Positions 1 through 12,796 are shown, counted from the first letter of the stretch. The stretch is 64,000 nucleotides of DNA from Reticulitermes speratus (GCA_021186555.1 JAJKFL010000026.1:372001-436000); one strand, 5' to 3'. Notes: generated from the letters alone by a model not told the origin. Numbers and translations are program-made.

Positions 1-60
1 CGTTTTCTTAGGAAGTTCCCAGGCTTCGCCCGCTCGTCCTTCTGCCAAGAGTAGTATGAA
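1..60 (-). repeat. Dispersed repeat fragment shared with 19245-19320
   Basis: Read on the minus strand this edge sequence aligns by eye over about 60 bases with 19245-19320 on the plus strand. Both have a TTTTCAT stretch, then AGAAGGACGAGCGG, then CGAAGC. The second copy lies directly downstream of a hammerhead-like module, so this may be the distal part of the same dispersed element, cut by the window edge. No coding sense is evident. Confidence 0.45.
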
Positions 61-120
61 AATAAAAATGTATGACAAAGACGACATTTAGAATGGTCAC
101 ACTGGTGGCTTAAATTAAGG

Positions 121-402
121 GCTGCGGGATCGATATTTGAAGACTAATATCCGTTATATATAAACTTTCAGTTCGAATCCCGGTGGAGGTGAGTTATTGA
201 GCACACGTCAGGACCGGCACTGGGGCCTACACAGCCCCCTGTACAGTGGGTACCGGGTCATTACAGGGGGTTAAAGCGGCCGGGGCGTAGCGTTGACCAC
301 CTACCCTATCTAGCGCCGAGGTTAAAGTAAGAGTACAGCTATACCTCTACTCTCCCTCTAGGTCTTCATGGCCTGTTCTAGGGTGAACTTTACCTTTACC
401 TT
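121..402 (+). mobile_element. SINE family A copy (tRNA-derived, TTTACC tail)
   Basis: A B-box-like GTTCGAATCC lies near 171-181. It is followed by the family body (TAAAGCGGCCGGGGCGTAG near 273-291, then CTAGCGCCGAGGTTAAAG) and a 3' end of TTTACC repeats at about 390-402. The A-box half is decayed. The same body occurs at 10632, 11405 (minus), 14745 (minus), 31143, 36412 and 41067 (minus). The tail runs directly into the 114-bp satellite at 403, so the SINE end and the array edge coincide. Confidence 0.75.
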
Positions 403-3400
403 ACCGCGCAGTAAACACACTCCGTCTCAGTTATACAAACCAGTCAGTTAATGTTGTACAGTGAAATAATCGCTGTTTGTTCTGAGATCCACACAAAACA
501 CATAAATACAGTCCGTACCGCGCAGTAAACACACTCCGTCTCAGTTATACAAACCAGTCAGTTAATGTTGTACAGTGAAATAATCGCTGTTTGTTCTGAG
601 ATCCACACAAAACACATAAATACAGTCCGTACCGCGCAGTAAACACACTCCGTCTCAGTTATACAAACCAGTCAGTTAATGTTGTACAGTGAAATAATCG
701 CTGTTTGTTCTGAGATCCACACAAAACACATAAATACAGTCCGTACCGCGCAGTAAACACACTCCGTCTCAGTTATACAAACCAGTCAGTTAATGTTGTA
801 CAGTGAAATAATCGCTGTTTGTTCTGAGATCCACACAAAACACATAAATACAGTCCGTACCGCGCAGTAAACACACTCCGTCTCAGTTATACAAACCAGT
901 CAGTTAATGTTGTACAGTGAAATAATCGCTGTTTGTTCTGAGATCCACACAAAACACATAAATACAGTCCGTACCGCGCAGTAAACACACTCCGTCTCAG
1001 TTATACAAACCAGTCAGTTAATGTTGTACAGTGAAATAATCGCTGTTTGTTCTGAGATCCACACAAAACATATAAATACAGTCCGTACCGCGCAGTAAAC
1101 ACACTCCGTCTCAGTTATACAAACCAGTCAGTTAATGTTGTACAGTGAAATAATCGCTGTTTGTTCTGAGATCCACACAAAACACATAAATACAGTCCGT
1201 ACCGCGCAGTAAACACACTCCGTCTCAGTTATACAAACCAGTCAGTTAATGTTGTACAGTGAAATAATCGCTGTTTGTTCTGAGATCCACACAAAACACA
1301 TAAATACAGTCCGTACCGCGCAGTAAACACACTCCGTCTCAGTTATACAAACCAGTCAGTTAATGTTGTACAGTGAAATAATCGCTGTTTGTTCTGAGAT
1401 CCACACAAAACACATAAATACAGTCCGTACCGCGCAGTAAACACACTCCGTCTCAGTTATACAAACCAGTCAGTTAATGTTGTACAGTGAAATAATCGCT
1501 GTTTGTTCTGAGATCCACACAAAACACATAAATACAGTCCGTACCGCGCAGTAAACACACTCCGTCTCAGTTATACAAACCAGTCAGTTAATGTTGTACA
1601 GTGAAATAATCGCTGTTTGTTCTGAGATCCACACAAAACACATAAATACAGTCCGTACCGCGCAGTAAACACACTCCGTCTCAGTTATACAAACCAGTCA
1701 GTTAATGTTGTACAGTGAAATAATCGCTGTTTGTTCTGAGATCCACACAAAACACATAAATACAGTCCGTACCGCGCAGTAAACACACTCCGTCTCAGTT
1801 ATACAAACCAGTCAGTTAATGTTGTACAGTGAAATAATCGCTGTTTGTTCTGAGATCCACACAAAACACATAAATACAGTCCGTACGCGCAGTAAACACA
1901 CTCCGTCTCAGTTATACAAACCAGTCAGTTAATGTTGTACAGTGAAATAATCGCTGTTTGTTCTGAGATCCACACAAAACACATAAATACAGTCCGTACC
2001 GCGCAGTAAACACACTCCGTCTCAGTTATACAAACCAGTCAGTTAATGTTGTTACAGTGAAATAATCGCTGTTTGTTCTGAGATCCACACAAAACACATA
2101 AATACAGTCCGTACCGCGCAGTAAACACACTCCGTCTCAGTTATACAAACCAGTCAGTTAATGTTGTACAGTGAAATAATCGCTGTTTGTTCTGAGATCC
2201 ACACAAAACACATAAATACAGTCCGTACCGCGCAGTAAACACACTCCGTCTCAGTTATACAAACCAGTCAGTTAATGTTGTACAGTGAAATAATCGCTGT
2301 TTGTTCTGAGATCCACACAAAAACACATAAATACAGTCCGTACCGCGCAGTAAACACACTCCGTCTCAGTTATACAAACCAGTCAGTTAATGTTGTACAG
2401 TGAAATAATCGCTGTTTGTTCTGAGATCCACACAAAACACATAAATACAGTCCGTACCGCGCAGTAAACACACTCCGTCTCAGTTATACAAACCAGTCAG
2501 TTAATGTTGTACAGTGAAATAATCGCTGTTTGTTCTGAGATCCACACAAAACACATAAATACAGTCCGTACCGCGCAGTAAACACACTCCGTCTCAGTTA
2601 TAAAACCAGTCAGTTAATGTTGTACAGTGAAATAATCGCTGTTTGTTCTGAGATCCACACAAAACACATAAATACAGTCCGTACCGCGCAGTAAACACAC
2701 TCCGTCTCAGTTATACAAACCAGTCAGTTAATGTTGTACAGTGAAATAATCGCTGTTTGTTCTGAGATCCACACAAAACACATAAATACAGTCCGTACCG
2801 CGCAGTAAACACACTCCGTCTCAGTTATACAAACCAGTCAGTTAATGTTGTACAGTGAAATAATCGCTGTTTGTTCTGAGATCCACACAAAACACATAAA
2901 TACAGTCCGTACCGCGCAGTAAACACACTCCGTCTCAGTTATACAAACCAGTCAGTTAATGTTGTACAGTGAAATAATCGCTGTTTGTTCTGAGATCCAC
3001 ACAAAACACATAAATACAGTCCGTACCGCGCAGTAAACACACTCCGTCTCAGTTATACAAACCAGTCAGTTAATGTTGTACAGTGAAATATCGCTGTTTG
3101 TTCTGAGATCCACACAAAACACATAAATACAGTCCGTACCGCGCAGTAACAACACTCCGTCTCAGTTATACAAACCAGTCAGTTAATGTTGTACAGTGAA
3201 ATAATCGCTGTTTGTTTGAGATCACACACAAAACACATAAATACAGTCCGTACCGCGCAGTAAACACACTCCGTCTCAGTTATACAAACCAGTCAGTTAA
3301 TGTTGTACAGTGAAATAATCGCTGTTTGTTCTGAGATCCACACAAAACACATAAATACAGTCCGTACCGCGCAGTAAACACACTCCGTCTCAGTTATACA

Positions 3401-6400
3401 AACCAGTCAGTTAATGTTGTACAGTGAAATAATCGCTGTTTGTTCTGAGATCCACACAAAAACCATAAATACAGTCCGTACCGCGCAGTAAACACACTCC
3501 GTCTCAGTTATACAAACCAGTCAGTTAATGTTGTACAGTGAAATAATCGCTGTTTGTTCTGAGATCCACACAAAAACACATAAATACAGTCCGTACCGCG
3601 CAGTAAACACACTCCGTCTCAGTTATACAAACCAGTCAGTTAATGTTGTACAGTGAAATAATCGCTGTTTGTTCTGAGATCCACACAAAACACATAAATA
3701 CAGTCCGTACCGCGCAGTAAACACACTCCGTCTCAGTTATACAAACCAGTCAGTTAATGTTGTACAGTGAAATAATCGCTGTTTGTTCTGAGATCCACAC
3801 AAAACAATAAATACAGTCCGTACCGCGCAGTAAACACACTCCGTCTCAGTTATACAAACCAGTCAGTTAATGTTGTACAGTGAAATAATCGCTGTTTGTT
3901 CTGAGATCCACACAAAACACATAAATACAGTCCGTACCGCGCAGTAAACACACTCCGTCTCAGTTATACAAACCAGTCAGTTAATGTTGTACAGTGAAAT
4001 AATCGCTGTTTGTTCTGAGATCCACACAAAACACATAAATACAGTCCGTACCGCGCAGTAAACACACTCCGTCTCAGTTATACAAACCAGTCAGTTAATG
4101 TTGTACAGTGAAATAATCGCTGTTTGTTCTGAGATCCACAAAAAACACATAAATACAGTCCGTACCGCAGATAAACACACTCCGTCTCAGTTATACAAAC
4201 CAGTCAGTTAATGTTGTACAGTGAAATAATCGCTGTTTGTTCAGATCCACACAAAACCATAAATACAGTCCGTACCGCGCAGTAAACACTCGTCTCAGTT
4301 ATACAAAACATCAGTTAATGTTGTAAGTGAAATAATCGCTGTTTGTTCTGAGATCCACACAAAACACATAAATACAGTCCGTACGCGCAGTAAACACATC
4401 ACTCCGTCCTCGTTATAAAACAGTCAGTTAATGCTAGTAAAAGTGAAATAATCGCTGTTTGTTCTGAATCCACACAAAACACATAAATACAGTCCTACAG
4501 CGCAGATAAACCAACTCCGTCTCAGTTATACAAACCAGTCAGTTAATGTTGTACAGTGAAATAATCGCTGTTTGTTCTGAGATCCACACAAAACACAAAA
4601 TACAGTCCGTACCGCGCAGTATAACAAACACTCCGTCTCAGTTATAAAAACGTCAGTTAATGTTTCAGTGAAATAATCGCTGTTTGTTCTGGATCCACAC
4701 AAACACATAAATACAGTCGTACCGCGCAGTAAACACACTCGTCTCAGTTATAAAACCAGTCAGTTAATGTTGTACAGTGAATATCGCTGTTTGTTCTGAG
4801 ATCCACACAAACACATAAATACAGTCCGTACCGCGCAGTAAACACACTCCGTCTCAGTTATACAAACCAGTCAGTTAATGTTGTACAGTGAAATAATCGC
4901 TGTTTGTTCTGAGATCCACACAAAAACATAAATACAGTCCGTACCGCGCAGTAAACACACTCGTCTCAGTTATAAAACCAGTCAGTTAATGTTGTACAGT
5001 GAAATAATCGCTGTTTGTTCTGAGATCCACACAAAACACTAAATACAGTCCGTACCGCGCAGTAAACACACTCCGTCTCAGTTATAAAACCAGTCAGTTA
5101 ATTGTAACATAAATAATCGTGTTGTTCTGAGATCCACAAAAACACATAAATAAGTCCGTACGCGCAGTAACACACTCCGTCCAGTTATACAAAACCAGTC
5201 AGTTAATGTTGTACAGTGAAATAATCGTTTTGTTCATAGTCCACACAAAACACATAAATACGTCCGAACGCGCAGTAAACACACTCCGTCTCAGTTATAA
5301 AACCGTTCAGTTAATGCTGTACAGTGAATATAATCGCTGTTTGTTCTGGATCCACACAAAACACATAAATACAGTCCGTACCGCGCAGTAAACACACTCC
5401 GTCTCAGTTATACAAAACCAGTCAGTTAATGTGTACAGTGAATAATCGTGTTTGTTCGAATCCACACAAAACACATAATACAGTCCGTACCGCGCGTTAA
5501 ACACACTCGTCTCAGTTATACAAAACCAGTCAGTTATGTTGTACAGTGAAATAATCGTGTTTGTCTGAGACCACACAAAACCATAAATCAGTCGTACGCG
5601 CAGTAAAACAACTCCGTCTCAGTTATACAAACAGTCAGTTAATGTTGTACAGTGAAATAATCGCTGTTTGTTGAGATCCACACAAAAACATATACAGTCC
5701 GTACCGCGCAGTAAACACACTCCGTTCAGTTTACAACAGTCAGTTATGTGTACATGAAATAATCGCTGTTGTTGAGATCCAACAACACATAAATACAGTC
5801 CGTACCGCGCAGTAAACACACTCGTCTCAGTTATACAAACAGTCAGTTATGTTGTACTGAATAACGCTGTTTGTTGAGATCACACAAACAATAAATACAG
5901 TCGTACGCGCATAACACACTCCGTTCAGTTATACAAACCGTCAGTTAAGTGTACATGAATATCGCTATTTGTTCTGAACACACAACACATAAACAAGTCG
6001 ACGAGTAAACATGTTCAGTTATAAACCAGTACATTAATGCTGTACAGTGAAATTAATCGTGTTGTGTTCTTGTGATCCACATATCCTTAAATACAGTCGT
6101 ACCGCGCAGTATAAAATCCGTCTCAGATTATTATCAAACCAGTCAGTTTATGTGGTACAGTGTAATATTGAATCGCTGTTTGTTGAGATACACATAACAT
6201 CATAAATACTAGTCGTACGCGCTGTAACAAAACTCTCGTTCAGTATATACAAACCAGTCAGTTAATGTTGTACAGTGAAATAATCGCTGTTTGTTCTGAG
6301 ATCCACACAAAACACATAAATACAGTCCGTACCGCGCAGTAAACACACTCCGTCTCAGTTATACAAACCAGTCAGTTAATGTTGTACAGTGAAATAATCG

Positions 6401-6780
6401 CTGTTTGTTCTGAGATCCACACAAAACACATAAATACAGTCCGTACCGCGCAGTAAACACACTCCGTCTCAGTTATACAAACCAGTCAGTTAATGTTGTA
6501 CAGTGAAATAATCGCTGTTTGTTCTGAGATCCACACAAAACACATAAATACAGTCCGTACCGCGCAGTAAACACACTCCGTCTCAGTTATACAAAACCAG
6601 TCAGTTAATGTTGTACAGTGAAATAATCGCTGTTTGTTCTGAGATCCACACAAAACACATAAATACAGTCCGTACCGCGCAGTAAACACACTCCGTCTCA
6701 GTTATACAAACCAGTCAGTTAATGTTGTACAGTGAAATAATCGCTATTTGTTCTGAGATACACACAAAACACATAAACAC
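403..6780 (+). repeat. 114-bp satellite array, locus 1 (about 56 copies)
   Basis: The unit starts ACCGCGCAGTAAACACACTC and ends ATACAGTCCGT; starts at 403, 517 and 631 fix the period at exactly 114 bp. Copies from 403 to about 4140 and from 6241 to 6780 are nearly identical, while 4140-6240 is full of small insertions and deletions. The plus strand has stops in every unit and no coding use. The same unit, reversed, makes the arrays at 15206 and 17985. Confidence 0.97.
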
Positions 6781-6853
6781 ACTGTGTGGGCAGACCGTAG
6801 AATTGTTGAATTTTAAACATGGTGGTACATATAGTAACCACTGGGCTTTAGAG
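6779..6853 (+). repeat. Single-copy flank of the 114-bp satellite element
   Basis: Just past the array comes a stretch with GTGTGGGCAG, AACATGGTGGTACATATAGT and CCACTGGGCTTTAGAG. The same stretch, reversed, borders the satellite at 15138-15210 and (shorter) at 17935-17985, always on the same side of the unit. It is therefore part of one dispersed element that carries the tandem core. I do not recognise the element's class. Confidence 0.8.
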
Positions 6854-6959
6854 GGCTAACTGCAAGCATAGCGAAATGTACTGCGTATTGGAAGTCGTTC
6901 TTGTTGCTCGCGGACAGTATGCGCTTTAATAGCTAACCCGATATAAAATCACTTAAAAT

Positions 6960-9227
6960 ACTTGTTGGGCAGATACGAGTACTTGTTGGGCAGATACGTG
7001 TACTTGTTGGGCAGATACGTGTACTTGTTGGGCAGATACGAGTACTTGTTGGGCAGATAAGAGTACTTGTTGGGCAGATACGTGTACTTGTTGGGCATAT
7101 AAGAGTACTTGTTGGGCAGATACGTGTACTTGTTGGGCATATAAGTGTACTTGTTGGGCAGATACGTGTACTTGTTGGGCATATAAGAGTACTTGTTGGG
7201 CATATAAGAGTACTTGTTGGGCAGATACGTGTACTTGTTGGGCAGATACGTGTACTTGTTGGGCAGATACGTGTACTTGTTGGGCAGATACGAGTACTTG
7301 TTGGGCAGATACGTGTACTTGTTGGGCAGATACGTGTACTTGTTGGGCAGATACGTGTACTTGTTGGGCATATAAGAGTACTTGTTGGGCAGATACGTGT
7401 GCTTGTTGGGCATATAAGAGTACTTGTTGGGCAGATACGTGTACTTGTTGGGCATATAAGAGTACTTGTTGGGCAGATACGTGTACTTGTTGGGCATATA
7501 AGAGTACTTGTTGGGCAGATACGTGTACTTGTTGGGCATATAAGAGTACTTGTTGGGCAGATACGTGTACTTGTTGGGCAGATACGTGTACTTGTTGGGC
7601 ATATAAGAGTACTTGTTGGGCAGATACGTGTACTTGTTGGGCAGATACGTGTACTTGTTTGGCAGATACGTGTACTTGTTGGGCATATAAGAGTACTTGT
7701 TGGGCAGATACGTGTACTTGTTGGGCAGATACGTGTACTTGTTGGGCATATAAGAGTACTTGTTGGGCAGATACGTGTACCTGTTGGGCAGATACGTGTA
7801 CTTGTTGGGCATATAAGAGTACTTGTTGGGCAGATACGTGTACTTGTTAGGCAGATACGTGTACTTGTTGGGCATATAAGAGTACTTGTTGGACAGATAA
7901 GAGTACTTGTTGGGCAGATACGTGTACTTGTTGGGCAGATACGTGTACTTGTTGGGCAGATACGTGTACTTGTTGGGCAGATACGAGTACTTGTTGGGCA
8001 GATACGTGTACTTGTTGGGCAGATACGTGTACTTGTTGGGCAGATACGTGTACTTGTTGGGCATATAAGAGTACTTGTTGGGCAGATACGTGTGCTTGTT
8101 GGGCATATAAGAGTACTTGTTGGGCAGATACGTGTACTTGTTGGGCATATAAGAGTACTTGTTGGGCAGATACGTGTACTTGTTGGGCATATAAGAGTAC
8201 TTGTTGGGCAGATACGTGTACTTGTTGGGCATATAAGAGTACTTGTTGGGCAGATACGTGTACTTGTTGGGCAGATACGTGTACTTGTTGGGCATATAAG
8301 AGTACTTGTTGGGCAGATACGTGTACTTGTTGGGCAGATACGTGTACTTGTTTGGCAGATACGTGTACTTGTTGGGCATATAAGAGTACTTGTTGGGCAG
8401 ATACGTGTACTTGTTGGGCAGATACGTGTACTTGTTGGGCATATAAGAGTACTTGTTGGGCAGATACGTGTACCTGTTGGGCAGATACGTGTACTTGTTG
8501 GGCATATAAGAGTACTTGTTGGGCAGATACGTGTACTTGTTAGGCAGATACGTGTACTTGTTGGGCATATAAGATACTTGTTGGACAGATAAGAGTACTT
8601 GTTGGGCAGATACGTGTACTTGTGGGCAGATACGTGTACTTGTTGGGCAGATACGTGTACTTGTTGGGCAGATACGAGTACTTGTTGGGCAGATACGTGT
8701 ACTTGTTGGGCAGATACGTGTACTTGTTGGGCAGATACGTGTACTTGTTGGGCATATAAGAGTACTTGTTGGGCAGATACGTGTGCTTGTTGGGCATATA
8801 AGAGTACTTGTTGGGCAGATACGAGTACTTGTTGGGCAGATAATAGTACTTGTTGGGCAGATACGTGTACTTGTTGGGCATATAAGCGTACTTGTTGGGC
8901 AGATACGTGTACTTGTTGGGCAGATAAGAGTACTTGTTGGGCAGATACGTGTACTTGTAGGGCAGATACGAGTACTTGTTGGACAGATAAGAGTACTTGT
9001 TGAGCAGATACGAGTACTTGTTGGGCAGATAGGTGTACTTGTTGGGCAGATACGTGTACTTGTTGGGCAGATAAGAGTACTTGTTGGGCAGATAAGAGTA
9101 CTTGTTGGGCAGATAAGAGTACTTGTTGGGCAGATAAGAGTACTTGTTGGGCAGATACGAGTACTTGTTGGGCAGATAGGTGTACTTGTTGGGCAGATAC
9201 GTGTACTTGTTGGGCAGATACGAGTAC
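6960..9227 (+). repeat. 21-bp minisatellite array (about 108 copies)
   Basis: The unit is GTACTTGTTGGGCAGATACG plus T. The main variants replace CAGATACGTG with CATATAAGAG or CAGATAAGAG. Since 21 is divisible by three, several frames on both strands stay open for hundreds of codons; these are not genes. Rare variants (TGTTTGGCAG at 7656 and 8349, ACCTGTTGGG at 7779 and 8472) recur 693 bp apart, which reveals a 33-unit higher-order repeat. Confidence 0.97.
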
Positions 9228-9249
9228 CTCAGCTAGACAAGAAGGTACA

Positions 9250-9420
9250 CGCATTTTATGAAATCCGGAAGTTCATTACCGTGCTCACAACAGCCCTTCA
9301 ATTGTCCGTATCCTATGCTTTAATGCTTTAAGACTCTGTTTAATATTATCCTCCATCTACTTACAGGTATTCCAAGTTGTCTCTTTCCTTCAAGTTTTCC
9401 CAGCAAAACCCTGCATGAAG
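9250..9420 (-). mobile_element. LINE 3'-end fragment, TTAG-tail family (minus strand)
   Basis: On the minus strand the sequence reads in shifting frames as LEGKRQLG then, further on, AVVSTVMNF. These match the C-terminal end of the retrotransposon family also seen at 42790, 54560 and 62575. The 5' part is gone and the 3' end abuts the 21-bp array. Non-LTR elements are usually 5'-truncated like this. Several frame changes make it non-functional. Confidence 0.6.
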
Positions 9421-9440
9421 TTCCATTCTCCCACCAGTTC

Positions 9441-10448
9441 ATAGTCGCTCCAGTAAAGTACCCTTGTCACGACACGTAGTCGCTCCAGTAAAGTACCCTT
9501 GTCACGACACGTAGTCGCTCCAGTAAAGTACCCTTGTCACGACACGTAGTCGCTCCAGTAAAGTACCCTTGTCACGACACGTAGTCGCTCCAGTAAAGTA
9601 CCCTTGTCACGACACGTAGTCGCTCCAGTAAAGTATCCTTGTCACGACACGTAGTCGCTCCAGTAAAGTACCCTTGTCACGACACGTAGTCGCTCCAATA
9701 AAGTACCCTTGTCACGACACGTAGTCGCTCCAGTAAAGTACCCTTGTCACGACACGTAGTCGCTCCAGTAAAGTACCCTTGTCACGACACGTAGTCGCTC
9801 CAATAAAGTACCCTTTTCACGACACGTAGTCGCTGCAGTAAAGTACCCTTGTCACGACACGTAGTCGCTCCAGTAAAGTACCCTTGTCACGACACGTAGT
9901 CGCTCCAGTAAAGTACCCTTGTCACGACACGTAGTCGCTCCAATAAAGTACCCTTGTCACGACACGTAGTCGCTCCAGTAAAGTACCCTTGTCAGGACAC
10001 GTAGTCGCTCCAGTAAAGTACCCTTGTCACGACACGTAGTCGCTCCAGTAAAGTACCCTTGTCACGACACGTAGTCGCTCCAGTAATGTACCCTTGTCAC
10101 GACACGTAGTCGCTCCAATAAAGTACCCTTGTCACGACACGTAGTCGCTCCAGTAAAGTACCTTTGTCACGACACGTAGTCGCTGCAGTAAAGTACCCTT
10201 GTCACGACACGCAGTCGCTCCAATAAAGTACCCTTGTCACGACACGTAGTCGCTCCAGTAAAGTACCCTTGTCACGACACGTAGTCGCTCCAATAAAGTA
10301 CCCTTGTCACGACACGTAGTCGCTCCAGTAAAGTACCCTTGTCACGACACGTAGTCGCTGCAGTAAAGTACCCTCGTCACGACACATAGTCGCTGCAGTA
10401 AAGTACCCTTGTCACAACACGTAGTCGCTGCAGTAAAGTACCCTTGTA
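9441..10448 (+). repeat. 35-bp minisatellite array (about 29 copies)
   Basis: The unit begins GTAGTCGCTCCAGTAAAGTA and ends CCCTTGTCACGACAC, period 35 bp. Most variation is at a few sites (CCAGTA/CCAATA/GCAGTA). It shares its unit length, but no sequence, with the arrays at 13062, 24284 and 27985. Confidence 0.96.
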
Positions 10449-10631
10449 CGTACGTGGTGGACATAGGCCTGACTATCTATATAAACTGCTTAGATCAGAA
10501 ACTGCAGGCAGATCATCGCCATTCCGAAGTACAAAATGTCAAACAACTATTACAAATACAAAACAAACACAACACAATGTCTATAGCCTCTGACTGTCTC
10601 CACATTGATCACATGTAACCAATACTGTAAG

Positions 10632-10795
10632 TATAATGGGTACTGGGTCTATCCGAGGGGGTAAAGCGGCCGGAGCGTTATGCTGACCACCAATCCCCTT
10701 CTAGCGTCGAGGTTGCGAATGAGTTGGAACTACACCTCCGCCTCCCTTTTGTGCCAGCACATGCATGTCGAGGGGTGACCTTTACCTTTACTGTA
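10632..10795 (+). mobile_element. SINE family A fragment
   Basis: The copy has the body of the family (GGTAAAGCGGCCGGAGCGT, then CTAGCGTCGAGGTTG) and the tail ACCTTTACCTTTAC. The tRNA-derived head is missing. Confidence 0.75.
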
Positions 10796-11289
10796 CTAAA
10801 TCCTGGCACACAGTTTTGCACAGTTTGTTACTGGTGCTTGTTAACGAAGTGTACTTAAAAAGTGTACTTATAAAGTGTACTTATAAAGCAGGACTTTTGT
10901 TTTCTTGAGGAATGCACACGCAGCTATCTGCATGTGGCCTGTATGTACTTTTTAGAAACAAGGGCACTAGGCTGCCCCCCCTACAAGGGCACTAGGCTGC
11001 CCCACCCCCCTAATTTGAGAGCACAAAATTACGACCTTGCAATGTATTTCCGTATCCTTACACAGAACCTTGGATAAAAATATGACTGTCCGATCTATGT
11101 CCGTGACGTCACGGAAGGTGACCAATCAGGACACAGTGCGGTAAGCTGCAGACTGTAGTTGTGACAAGCTGCGTGGGAGTGTAGAGCACTGTATTGTCGA
11201 CAAAGTGCTGCTCTTTGCCTAACTAACTAACACTGCAGGATACTGTGCACGTGACGACGTCCCAACTTAGTCTTACACTTAATATCAAG
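10796..11289. other. Non-coding gap with two small local duplications
   Basis: About three copies of AGTGTACTTATAA occur at 10847-10887. A 21-bp duplication (ACAAGGGCACTAGGCTGCCC core) occurs at 10957-11003, separated by a C run. Nothing else is recognised; a short open frame at 11245-11427 overlaps dispersed repeats and has no recognisable product. Confidence 0.6.
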
Positions 11290-11360
11290 GCAGAAGGTTC
11301 CTCTGAAACGTCGTTACCCTTTCACCAGACTACACGACGTAACATCGCAGAAGGCATCTG
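11290..11360 (+). repeat. Decayed hammerhead-family copy
   Basis: CTGAAACGTC at 11303-11312 is followed by a module that ends ACGACGTAACATCGCAGAAG. This matches the spacing and wording of the module after GAAACGTC at 17811 and 42245 (minus). The upstream CTGANGA half is not recognisable, so this is a fossil of the family and not a candidate ribozyme. Confidence 0.5.
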
Positions 11361-11404
11361 TGTTTTTAGTAAAAGTAAAGATGTCCTTGTGTCAGCCATG
11401 AAGG

Positions 11405-11600
11405 CGTATGGCGGTGTGGAGTTATAACTGCACACATCCTTAACGTCAGCACTAGATAGAGGTCATAGGTCAGTGGTCAGCTTCACGCCCCGGCCGCTTT
11501 ACCTCCGGTGCAAAACTCTTGATGAACCATGAATACGGGGCTGGGTGGGTCCCAGGGTCCGTTTGGAAGGTGGAGAAGTATACGATCTTGCCTCTGTCCA
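11405..11600 (-). mobile_element. SINE family A copy (minus strand)
   Basis: Reversed, the sequence holds GGTAAAGCGGCCGGGGCGTG, AAGCTGACCACTGACC and CTAGTGCTGACGTTAAGGA, the family body in order. The upstream part resembles the GGGACC...CCAGCCCC segment of the 121-402 copy. The 3' TTTACC tail is not visible. Confidence 0.65.
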
Positions 11601-11614
11601 CAGACCTCAACAGG

Positions 11615-11649
11615 CACTGTTGTGACTGAGCTGCTCTGTCTCGCCGAAC
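11615..11649 (+). repeat. 35-bp direct repeat, left of the 33-bp array
   Basis: CACTGTTGTGACTGAGCTGC and the following CTCTGTCTCGCCGAAC form a 35-bp block that occurs again without change at 12762-12796, on the other side of the 33-bp array. Confidence 0.9.
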
Positions 11650-12742
11650 TGAACACCTGACCGCGTGTCTCAGTGACCAAACTGAACACCTGACCGCGTG
11701 TCTCAGTGACCAAACTGAACACCTGACCGCGTGTCTCAGTGACCAAACTGAACACCTGACCGCGTGTCTCAGTGACCAAACTGAACACCTGACCGCGTGT
11801 CTCAGTGACCAAACTGAACACCTGACCGCGTGTCTCAGTGACCAAACTGAACACCTGACCGCGTGTCTCAGTGACCAAACTGAACACCTGACCGCGTGTC
11901 TCAGTGACCAAACTGAACACCTGACCGCGTGTCTCAGTGACCAAACTGAACACCTGACCGCGTGTCTCAGTGACCAAACTGAACACCTGACCGCGTGTCT
12001 CAGTGACCAAACTGAACACCTGGACGCGCGTGTCTCAGTGACCAAACTGAACACCTGACCGCGTGTCTCAGTGACCAAACTGAACACCTGACCGCGTGTC
12101 TCAGTGACCAAACTGAACACCTGACCGCGTGTCTCAGTGACCAAACTGAACACCTGACCGCGTGTCTCAGTGACCAAACTGAACACCTGACCGCGTGTCT
12201 CAGTGACCAAACTGAACACCTGACCGCGTGTCTCAGTGACCAAACTGAACACCTGACCGCGTGTCTCGGTGACCAAACTGAACACCTGACCGCGTGTCTC
12301 GGTGACCAAACTGAACACCTGACCGCGTGTCTCAGTGACCAAACTGAACACCTGACCGCGTGTCTCAGTGACCAAACTGAACAACTGACCGCGTGTCTCA
12401 GTGACCAAACTGAACACCTGACCGCGTGTCTCGGTGACCAAACTGAACACCTGACCGCGTGTCTCAGTGACCAAACTGAACACCTGACCGCGTGTCTCAG
12501 TGACCAAACTGAACACCTGACCGCGTGTCTCGGTGACCAAACTGAAACACCTGACCGCGTGTCTCAGTGACCAAACTGAACAACTGACCGCGTGTCTCAG
12601 TGACCAAACTGAACACCTGACCGCGTGTCTCGGTGACCAAACTGAACACCTGACCGCGTGTCTCAGTGACCAAACTGAACACCTGACCGCGTGTCTCAGT
12701 GACCAAACTGAACACCTGACCGCGTGTCTCGGTGACCAAACA
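11650..12742 (+). repeat. 33-bp minisatellite array (about 33 copies)
   Basis: The unit begins GAACACCTGACCGCGTGTCT and ends CAGTGACCAAACT, period 33 bp. Most copies are identical; CAGTGACC/CGGTGACC and ACACCTG/ACAACTG are the common variants. The period is divisible by three, which leaves minus-strand frames open for up to about 450 codons; these are not genes. Confidence 0.96.
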
Positions 12743-12761
12743 GTCCAGTTCCTGTATGGTC

Positions 12762-12796
12762 CACTGTTGTGACTGAGCTGCTCTGTCTCGCCGAAC
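12762..12796 (+). repeat. 35-bp direct repeat, right of the 33-bp array
   Basis: Exact second copy of 11615-11649. The array with its two ends therefore looks like an expansion inside, or an insertion that duplicated, a single-copy site. Confidence 0.9.

Noticed and set aside
6933-9254. Open frames up to 773 codons on both strands
   Set aside because: The 21-bp unit is divisible by three and lacks stops in several phases. Overlapping frames on both strands are equally open and translate to simple repeats.
6933-10448. Common origin of the four 35-bp arrays
   Set aside because: Compared base by base in all registers by eye, the units at 9441, 13062, 24284 and 27985 share no convincing sequence, only length.
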